A DNA stretch of 50,412 nt, taken from Psychrobacter urativorans. Lineage in GTDB: Bacteria; Pseudomonadota; Gammaproteobacteria; Pseudomonadales; Moraxellaceae. The DNA lies in the NCBI RefSeq assembly GCF_904846675.1, contig NZ_CAJHBT010000020.1, forward strand, positions 1 to 50,412. The letters run 5' to 3'. Below the pieces are notes generated by a model, which saw only the letters and a program-made list of their open reading frames with translations, did no database searches and was not told the DNA's origin. The position numbers and the translations under genes were made by a program. This document shows positions 44,687 through 50,412 of this stretch, piece by piece (the stretch's first letter is position 1; each line of letters starts with the position of its first letter).

Positions 44687-46093
44687 ATGGCAAATGAACC
44701 GTCTAAACCGTCTAATAATAAACAGTCCATTGATAACCTGAAAACATCAGGCTTTGAGCGCCGCTTATCGATTGCTAAAACTTCTTTAAATATTGGTCGA
44801 CGTTGGGCGGGCAATAGTGTCTCTGGCATGTTCTTAGATAAAAAAGCACGTTCAGCACGTAATCAGGTATTTATGGAAGAGCAGGCAAATTATTTGGCAG
44901 AAGAGCTGGGTAAGTTAAAAGGCTCTGTGGTTAAGATTGGCCAAATGCTTGCGATGTACGGTGAGCATGTTTTGCCGCCTGAAATTACTCGGGCGCTGCA
45001 AACGCTTAATGACGACACGGCGACGCTAGCATGGCCAAAGATAGAACAGACGCTACAACGTATACTAGGCGATAAGCTGAATGAGCTCGAAGTGGATCCA
45101 ATACCTATTGGTACCGCCTCACTTGCCCAAGTTCACCGTGCAACAGTGCTCTCAACTGGTGAACAAGTCGTCTTAAAGGTTCAATATCCAGGGGTGGCAG
45201 ATGCTATCGACTCTGATTTGGCGTTGTTTAAGCGCTTATTAAAAGTCAGTAATGCTGTGCCGCAAACACGCTCGCTCGATGCGTGGTTTGAAGAAATACG
45301 CGATCTATTGCGTAATGAAGTGGATTATGAAGTTGAAGCGGCAACGACTGAACGTTTTTATGAGCGTCTGCTTACTGACCCACGTTACGTTGTACCCAAA
45401 ATCAATCGGACTTACTCAAGCAAGCGTTTGTTGTGTATGACTTATGAGCCTGGTGTTACGGTGACATCAGAGGCGCTACAAGAGTTGTCTTCTGAGCGCC
45501 TTAATGCAATTGGTCAAGCGGCAATTGAAATCATGATGCAAGAGATTTTCGTTTGGGGTGAGATGCAAACGGACCCCAATTTCGGGAATTATCTTGTACA
45601 TATCAGCGATAATGACGCTCATGATAATGGTGAAATCGATAAGCTAATATTGTTAGATTTTGGTGCTATTCGTCAGTTTGATAACACCTTACTGACGATT
45701 GCGCATGGATTATTGCGTGCAGGCTATTATCATAATCATACAGCGATGATGGCAGCGATGACTGGTTATGAGTTCTTTGACAGTATGAGTGACGAGGTTC
45801 GAGTGAATGTAGCTTCCTTATTTTTGTTGGCCACTGAGCCTTTCAGTCATCCTGCGACCAATCCTGATATTCCTGAGAGCTGTTTAGATGCACAGCAGCG
45901 TTATGTCTGGGCAAATAGTAAACTGCATTCAAGACTTTCAACATCTGCTACACAAGCAATGCAGTCGTTTGAATTTAATTTGCCGCCTAAAGAATTTATG
46001 TTTATTAGCCGTAAATTTATTGGTGCTTATACTTTCTTGACAGTTATTGATGTTCATACTAATTCTGACAGGTTGGTAAAGCCTTATTTATAG
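44687..46093 (+). CDS. ABC1/UbiB-family atypical kinase-like protein
   Basis: A 468-residue protein of the ABC1/ADCK/UbiB family. Diagnostic motifs are KxGQ (VVKIGQMLAMYGEHVLPPEI), the Ala-rich loop GTASLAQVHRATV, the ion-pair Lys in VVLKVQYPGV, the catalytic-loop equivalent TDPNFGNYLV and the DFG equivalent LILLDFGAIRQF. Members support ubiquinone synthesis or lipid homeostasis. No ubi genes are adjacent and the C-terminal membrane helices of UbiB itself are not seen, so this looks like the soluble AarF-type paralogue. The start at 44687 (MANEPSKP) is chosen; upstream ATGs at 44675 and 44678 are possible, and no site has a clear ribosome sequence. Confidence 0.88.
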   Translation: MANEPSKPSNNKQSIDNLKTSGFERRLSIAKTSLNIGRRWAGNSVSGMFLDKKARSARNQVFMEEQANYLAEELGKLKGSVVKIGQMLAMYGEHVLPPEITRALQTLNDDTATLAWPKIEQTLQRILGDKLNELEVDPIPIGTASLAQVHRATVLSTGEQVVLKVQYPGVADAIDSDLALFKRLLKVSNAVPQTRSLDAWFEEIRDLLRNEVDYEVEAATTERFYERLLTDPRYVVPKINRTYSSKRLLCMTYEPGVTVTSEALQELSSERLNAIGQAAIEIMMQEIFVWGEMQTDPNFGNYLVHISDNDAHDNGEIDKLILLDFGAIRQFDNTLLTIAHGLLRAGYYHNHTAMMAAMTGYEFFDSMSDEVRVNVASLFLLATEPFSHPATNPDIPESCLDAQQRYVWANSKLHSRLSTSATQAMQSFEFNLPPKEFMFISRKFIGAYTFLTVIDVHTNSDRLVKPYL

Positions 46094-46203
46094 ATAGTGA
46101 GTATATTAAATACTCTAATTTTTGAAACTGTCTTTTGTTAGTGGCGTGTTTTGTGTTTTTAATTACTTAGGCTATTTTTTATAGCTTTTAAAAGAGCCAT
46201 AGC

Positions 46204-46851
46204 CTATCCGTCAAATCTGGTTTGATAACCCACCGGTTTGCGCATGTTCAACTGCCAACAGGTCTCCCGACGCGCTACGTATTTAACCTCAAAGTGTGTA
46301 CGCTGGCTATTGGCTGGCACTTCATGACGAACTGTCGGTAATTGCCAAACGCCGATGGACTGCTGCTCAGCATTATCCATATAACTTTTAATGTTAGTCG
46401 CTAAAATAACTTCCCCGCCCTCTTGTAACCGTGATAATAAAAATTCAAAAAATGGCATGTTTAACCATTGCTGGTTAGGGTTGTGCTGTTCAGGATTGGG
46501 ATATAAGATAAAAATGCGTGCAATACTATTGGGTACAATGGCATGAACAATCCACGCTATTGCATCCGCATGAATGGGTGTTAAGTTACTGAGCGCCTGC
46601 TGGGTAGCTTGTTTAGCAAAAGCCTCAAACTTATTACGGGTACGTTCAATGGCTATCAGCTGCTGGTCAGAATGAGCTGCAGCGAAACTTAACGCATGCT
46701 TACCCTTCCCTGCGCCGATTTCTAATACCAAAGTCGCTGTCTTATCATTCCCTTTCGCAACTTCAGGAATGACAAAATCACGCGGAGCAGATAGTTTTTG
46801 GGGTTGAAAGGCGCGCTGCTGCTGATGTGAAAGTATGAACTCTTGTGCCAT
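46204..46851 (-). CDS. TrmB-like SAM-dependent methyltransferase
   Basis: A 215-residue Rossmann-fold methyltransferase that resembles tRNA (guanine-N7)-methyltransferase TrmB. The SAM-binding motif LVLEIGAGKGKHAL and the acidic second strand LIAIERTRNKFE are in place. The TrmB signature PDPWPKxRHxKRR, however, is replaced by FILYPNPEQHNPNQQWLNMPFFEFL, with the Asp and the basic RNA-contact residues missing. The end, RTHFEVKYVARRETCWQL, keeps the T-x-FE element. It may be a TrmB paralogue with another substrate rather than the housekeeping enzyme. Divergent from yacG. Confidence 0.78.
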   Translation of the reverse strand: MAQEFILSHQQQRAFQPQKLSAPRDFVIPEVAKGNDKTATLVLEIGAGKGKHALSFAAAHSDQQLIAIERTRNKFEAFAKQATQQALSNLTPIHADAIAWIVHAIVPNSIARIFILYPNPEQHNPNQQWLNMPFFEFLLSRLQEGGEVILATNIKSYMDNAEQQSIGVWQLPTVRHEVPANSQRTHFEVKYVARRETCWQLNMRKPVGYQTRFDG

Positions 46852-47009
46852 TGGTTCTCCCCTATTGGTTTTAATGAAAAGCCAGTTTAAACATCAAATC
46901 GATGACAACAAAGTCTAGTTATTATAGATGCTACTTATAAAAATTAAGCAGTCCTCCCATTTACCTTGTTCTAAATTATTCTTGTACCACTCTTTGATTT
47001 TATCACTGT

Positions 47010-47040
47010 TTGTCTTTTAATATCTGCGTGCTATTATAAT
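47010..47040 (+). promoter_or_regulatory. Candidate yacG promoter
   Basis: TTGTCT (47010-47015), then TATTAT (47032-47037) at 16 bases, or the overlapping consensus TATAAT (47035-47040) at 19. It lies about 60 bases before the ATG. Confidence 0.4.
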
Positions 47041-47096
47041 GATTGTTATTTAATGATAATACTTTTTCTATCAACTATGAGGATATCCTCACTTTT

Positions 47097-47291
47097 ATGA
47101 CCACACCATTGAACACCAATACCCTACCCAAAACTTATCCCTGTCCGAACTGTGGTACTAAAACAGCCTGGCAAGATAACAAATCGAAGCCTTTTTGTAG
47201 TGAGCGCTGTAAGCTTATTGATTTAGGCGCTTGGGCAAGCGAAGAGTATAGTTTACCCGCTGAGATTTCACCATTTTCTGATGAGCTATAA
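47097..47291 (+). CDS. yacG: DNA gyrase inhibitor YacG
   Basis: A 64-residue zinc-ribbon protein. The four zinc cysteines are Cys16, Cys19, Cys34 and Cys38 (CPNCG and FCSERC), followed by the conserved [17 protein letters not shown]. coli YacG binds GyrB and blocks gyrase activity. The start at 47097 is used: the earlier in-frame ATG at 47043 would add 18 unconserved residues. A ribosome-like AGGA lies somewhat far upstream. The usual partner coaE is not in the window. Confidence 0.93.
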   Translation: MTTPLNTNTLPKTYPCPNCGTKTAWQDNKSKPFCSERCKLIDLGAWASEEYSLPAEISPFSDEL

Positions 47292-47409
47292 CTCATACTA
47301 TAAGTGGCACGATTAATCATAGCAGAACTCATAGAGTTGGTTATTCTATCATTCAAAATCACAATAACCACGGTCTAACTTAACACTTTACCATTCTAAG
47401 GATATCCGT

Positions 47410-48591
47410 ATGTCAGCTACTTATTTGATGCCCACTTATAATCGTCAGCCGATTAGTTTTACCCGTGGTTCCGGTAGCTGGCTCTATACCCAAGACGATA
47501 CAGCGTATTTAGATGCGCTCACTGGCATCGCGGTATGCGGTCTCGGTCATTGCCATCCCAAAGTAACTGAAGCTATACAACAACAAGCGGCAACGTTGGT
47601 TCATACCAGTAATTTATTCGGTATTGATTGGCAAGAGCGTGCAGGTGAAGCGCTGTGTACTGCGGCACAAATGGACAGCGTATTCTTTGCCAATAGCGGT
47701 GCTGAAGCGAATGAAGCAGCACTAAAAATGGCGCGGCTATATGCCTATAACCAAGGCTTTAAGCGTCCAAAAGTGATTGTAATGGAACAGTCCTTTCACG
47801 GTCGTACCTTGCTATCGTTATCAGCAACAGCCAATCCGAAAGCGCGTGAAGGCTTTTTTACTTTAGATGATGATTTTATTCGTGTACCTTTTGGTAGCAT
47901 CGAAGCGATTGAACAAGCTGCTAAAGACTTTGATGACATCTGCGCAATATTTGTAGAGCCTATTCAAGGTGAAGGCGGTCTAAATACTGCTGAGAATGGT
48001 TTCGTCTATCTAGAACAACTGCAAGCTGAATGTGATGCCCATAATTGGTTATTTATGATCGATGAAGTACAGACGGGTAATGGTCGTACGGGTAAATATT
48101 TTGCTTATCAGCATAGCAATGCGCACCCTGATGTACTGACCACCGCCAAAGGGCTTGGTAACGGTTTCCCAGTCGGTGCCTGTATGGTTAGTGGCCGTGC
48201 AAAAAATCTATTTGGTGCCGGCAGTCATGGCTCTACTTATGGTGGTACGCCACTTGCAAGCCGCGTGGTGCATAGCGTCTATGAGGTGTTAACCAATAGC
48301 GACATCATGGAGAATTCGGTACGTGAAGGAGAATTTATCCGTGAGACTATGACTGACGAGCTTCAGCAATATGGCGTTAGTAGTCGCGGCGCTGGAACAA
48401 TGATTGGTATTGTATTGCCAGAAACTATGGACTGTAGTCAACTGGTTGATCTTGCTCGTGATGAGCAGAAGCTGATTATTAATGTAACCGGTGGCCATGT
48501 CATTCGTCTGTTACCTCCCCTTAATATAAGCCGCAACGAGAGCGAACAAGTGGTTGAACGTCTGCTTAATCTATTAAAACCATTACTTTAA
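47410..48591 (+). CDS. argD: Acetylornithine aminotransferase
   Basis: A 393-residue class III PLP aminotransferase. It converts N-acetylglutamate semialdehyde to acetylornithine in arginine synthesis, and close relatives also serve lysine synthesis. Landmarks are YLDALTGIAVCGLGHCHP, FFANSGAEANEAALKMAR, QSFHGRTLLSLSAT, FVEPIQGEGGLN, LFMIDEVQTGNGRTGKYFAY and the PLP-lysine region TTAKGLGNGFPVGA (about Lys247). AAGGATATCC precedes the ATG. A very strong terminator follows, so it stands alone; other arg genes are not nearby. Confidence 0.93.
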   Translation: MSATYLMPTYNRQPISFTRGSGSWLYTQDDTAYLDALTGIAVCGLGHCHPKVTEAIQQQAATLVHTSNLFGIDWQERAGEALCTAAQMDSVFFANSGAEANEAALKMARLYAYNQGFKRPKVIVMEQSFHGRTLLSLSATANPKAREGFFTLDDDFIRVPFGSIEAIEQAAKDFDDICAIFVEPIQGEGGLNTAENGFVYLEQLQAECDAHNWLFMIDEVQTGNGRTGKYFAYQHSNAHPDVLTTAKGLGNGFPVGACMVSGRAKNLFGAGSHGSTYGGTPLASRVVHSVYEVLTNSDIMENSVREGEFIRETMTDELQQYGVSSRGAGTMIGIVLPETMDCSQLVDLARDEQKLIINVTGGHVIRLLPPLNISRNESEQVVERLLNLLKPLL

Positions 48592-48645
48592 ATAGCCCTT
48601 TTCGATGCATCTATTAAAGTACTGTTTACTCATATGTTGGCAAAT

Positions 48646-48699
48646 TTAATTAAAAAATCCCTTTAGATTATTCCTAATCTAAAGGGATTTTTTAATTAA
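48646..48699. terminator. Long perfect bidirectional terminator between argD and a LysR gene
   Basis: Perfect 25-base inverted repeat (48646-48670 and 48675-48699) with a 4-base loop, GC-poor at the base and CCCTTTAGATTA-rich at the top, flanked by A/T runs. It serves both convergent genes. Confidence 0.92.
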
Positions 48700-48720
48700 G
48701 GCTACGCTTTAGCTAGATTG

Positions 48721-49620
48721 TTAACTCGCGTGAAAATATTTTTTCAATACTTCTAAGCAGCGCGTAATCTTTGCCGGTTGCTGTTCACGGTTTAGAGTGA
48801 CGGCATAAAGTACAAAGCTTGGTAACTGATAACCGGTCAACACTTCAACCAACTCGCCACTTTCAAGCTCTTTTTTGACATCCATCTCCATCATTCTGAC
48901 CAGACCGTGACCTTCTTTGGCCAAAGTAGTTGCTATAAAGACATTATTGGTATGAATACGTGAAGTCATTTTGATTCGGGTTTTTTTACCGGTTTCAGTT
49001 TGTGCCAGGTCAACCTGATGACTATCTTTCATAAGGTCAATACAAATTAGCTGATGATTGGTCAAATCTTTAGGGCTTACGATTTTTTCATGTTGTCTTA
49101 AATACTGTGGTGAGGCCACCAATACTTGGCGCACATCAGTGAGCGGATGACTACTTAAAGTGGAGTCATTAATAGTAGGACTCATGCGAATCGCAATATC
49201 AATACGCTCATCAATCATGTCGATATAATGATTGTCTGCAAAATAAGTAATGCTTAAATCATCATGCGCCGCCATCCACGTGGATAAAGCGGGCAAAATA
49301 TGATTGACCCCAAGCTCAGGAGTAGTAGCAATGCGTAGACTGCCGGCAAGCTCGTCACGAAGCTGGTTAACCTTGATTCTACCTTGCTCAGCAGCGCTAA
49401 CCACATCTTTTGCCGCGCCATAAAAACTTTCGCCTGCCTCGGTTAAGCTCAGCTTGCGGGTTGAGCGATGCAATAGCACCACGCCTAATTCATTCTCTAA
49501 TGACCGGATTTGTTGGCTGACCGCACTGGTTGTGATACCAAGCTCACGAGCTGAACCACTAAAAGAGCCGTGTCCGACCACACTGGCGAACACGGCCATA
49601 CCGCGTAAATTATCTAACAT
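48721..49620 (-). CDS. LysR-family transcriptional regulator
   Basis: A 299-residue LysR-type regulator. The winged helix (MLDNLRGMAVFASVVGHGSF, then GITTSAVSQQIRSLENELGV and STRKLSLTEAGE) is of the subgroup often annotated as CrgA/AaeR-like. The inducer-binding domain follows from about residue 90 (SLRIATTPELGVNHILPAL). Good ribosome site AGGTGAGA. Convergent with argD across the long terminator, so it is not obviously its regulator. No divergent partner gene: upstream is the 3' end of dnaX on the same strand. The 223-base gap to dnaX has two short inverted repeats around 49745-49793. Confidence 0.88.
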   Translation of the reverse strand: MLDNLRGMAVFASVVGHGSFSGSARELGITTSAVSQQIRSLENELGVVLLHRSTRKLSLTEAGESFYGAAKDVVSAAEQGRIKVNQLRDELAGSLRIATTPELGVNHILPALSTWMAAHDDLSITYFADNHYIDMIDERIDIAIRMSPTINDSTLSSHPLTDVRQVLVASPQYLRQHEKIVSPKDLTNHQLICIDLMKDSHQVDLAQTETGKKTRIKMTSRIHTNNVFIATTLAKEGHGLVRMMEMDVKKELESGELVEVLTGYQLPSFVLYAVTLNREQQPAKITRCLEVLKKYFHAS

Positions 49621-49843
49621 ATTCTCACCTAAGCTATTTTTCGGTTTTTAATATAACTTAACCATTATAGCTTATAATCATTTTTTTTACATTGTTTCCT
49701 ACATTCATTTAGTAGGGTATATTTCTAATAAATTCATAAATATCAACGCTTTAGCGTTTATTGGTAGTATTTTCAGCATTAGACGCTAGCGTTCAATTTA
49801 TTTTTAATTTGAAAAGTATTTATTTGGAAGTATTGTTGATTGT

Positions 49844-50412
49844 TTAATTTATCTTAACCTTACCCATTTTACCTTCACCGCGTCCTGACAGATATTGCAT
49901 AACTGGTGATTTAAGTAGCCGTGTCTGTGCAACAGCGGTCGCCTGCTCTAAGCGCTGGCTTTGACGACACTCAGGCGTTTTATTATCCGCTTGCATAACA
50001 CTACCATCGATTTGCAGGCTAATATTAGCCTGAGAAAACTGCTGTTGCACCTTTACTGCTAATGCTTGAAAGGTAGCTTGCAGATGCTTACTATCCACCC
50101 CAGTAATAAATATCGCCTTACCATTACAGGCGCCGGTCATCATACCTTGACGGGCAAGTGCCAATTCATCCGAGGCCAAACTGTTATCCTCACGAGCCGT
50201 TTGTAGCCAATAATCCCACTTTTCTGGTGACCATTCGCCTATTAACTCTTGCGGCTCACAGCGTAGCAAGATTCGTGGGTCGTCAGATTGTACTATTAAC
50301 TGAGAATCATTTCGGGCTGGTTCTGCAATTGGTTCTGCAATTGGTTCTGCAATTGGTTCTGCAATTGGTTCTGCAATTGGTTCTGCAATTGGTTCTGCAA
50401 TTGGTTCTGCAA
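49844..50412 (-). CDS. dnaX: DNA polymerase III subunit gamma/tau, C-terminal part (runs off the window)
   Basis: An open minus-strand frame from the window edge to a stop at 49844, about 189 residues of the 3' end of a larger gene. After the (AEPI)n repeat region it reads DPRILLRCEPQELIGEWSPE and continues to VMQYLSGRGEGKMGKVKIN. This resembles the tau-specific C-terminal domain that binds polymerase III alpha, as in Moraxellaceae DnaX, including LARQGMMTGACNGKAIFITG. The ATPase part would lie beyond the window, so the identification rests on the tail alone. A start codon near 50269 is only an internal TTG. If the identification is right, this is the replication clamp-loader component. Confidence 0.65.
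   Translation of the reverse strand, partial: AEPIAEPIAEPIAEPIAEPIAEPIAEPIAEPARNDSQLIVQSDDPRILLRCEPQELIGEWSPEKWDYWLQTAREDNSLASDELALARQGMMTGACNGKAIFITGVDSKHLQATFQALAVKVQQQFSQANISLQIDGSVMQADNKTPECRQSQRLEQATAVAQTRLLKSPVMQYLSGRGEGKMGKVKIN
50319..50412 (-). repeat. 12-bp minisatellite in dnaX encoding AEPI units
   Basis: Almost eight exact copies of the 12-base unit GGTTCTGCAATT, continuing to the window edge. On the coding strand each unit reads Ala-Glu-Pro-Ile, in frame with the DnaX-like tail. The copies are identical, a sign of recent expansion. The true array length is unknown because the window ends inside it. Confidence 0.9.

Noticed and set aside
46168..46206. Hairpin TAGGCTAT / ATAGCCTA between the ABC1 and TrmB-like genes as a terminator
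   Set aside because: It overlaps the stop codon of the TrmB-like gene, has a long loop and its T-run lies inside the loop; too weak to list.
50319..50412. Repeat array at the window end as CRISPR or an origin iteron set
   Set aside because: There are no spacers, and the array is in frame with the DnaX-like coding sequence.

Overview
The window looks like a chromosomal segment of a Psychrobacter-like gammaproteobacterium (Moraxellaceae). This is inferred from protein flavour, a moderately AT-rich base composition with AT-rich intergenic DNA, paired bacterioferritin genes, a DUF934 gene coupled to cysI, and a dnaX with a Moraxellaceae-type tail. No rRNA, tRNA, CRISPR array, prophage or transposase was seen. 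Almost everything is housekeeping or common accessory metabolism; the oddities are local scars, repeats, promoter structures and missing residues.

Layout. 0.2-4.6 kb: a non-canonical Nramp-like transporter behind a strong Fur-box-like site, a LysR regulator, and two unrecognised envelope-type proteins. 4.7-8.0 kb: mtfA, then a heavily decayed type ISP restriction-modification gene (frameshifts, stops, a deletion of the catalytic NPPY region sealed by an 8-bp tandem repeat). A tiny second remnant of the same gene family lies 1.9 kb away. 8.1-14.0 kb: a DUF819 membrane protein, a DEAD-box helicase with a long leader, a DUF1176 protein and yghU. 14.3-16.6 kb: a visibly more GC-rich two-gene operon (membrane cytochrome b / molybdopterin oxidoreductase plus HPP protein). 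Its promoter, ribosome site and first codons resemble those of neighbouring yghU, suggesting a transferred operon now read from a duplicated native promoter. 16.8-20.8 kb: an MFS exporter, two bacterioferritin subunits with complementary active-site losses, bfd, and a lone ArsR-type regulator.

20.9-32.1 kb is a sulfate assimilation island. It has sulfate uptake (sbp, cysT, cysW and a short cysA), a remnant of a second sulfate-binding protein, and ATP sulfurylase (sat) on the minus strand. Divergently on the plus strand are sulfite reductase (cysI), DUF934, an unusually short cysH, and cysG for the siroheme of CysI. Together they import sulfate, activate it to APS, reduce it to sulfite and then sulfide. 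No APS kinase (cysC) or flavoprotein partner (cysJ) is present here.

32.3-50.4 kb: sbcD-sbcC nuclease, a WG-repeat exported protein, a short-form NAD-glutamate dehydrogenase, purD, an ABC1/UbiB-family kinase-like protein, a TrmB-like methyltransferase with a degenerate signature, yacG, argD, a LysR regulator, and the 3' end of dnaX, which runs off the window through a 12-bp minisatellite. Strong hairpin terminators separate most transcription units, so operon boundaries are unusually easy to read.
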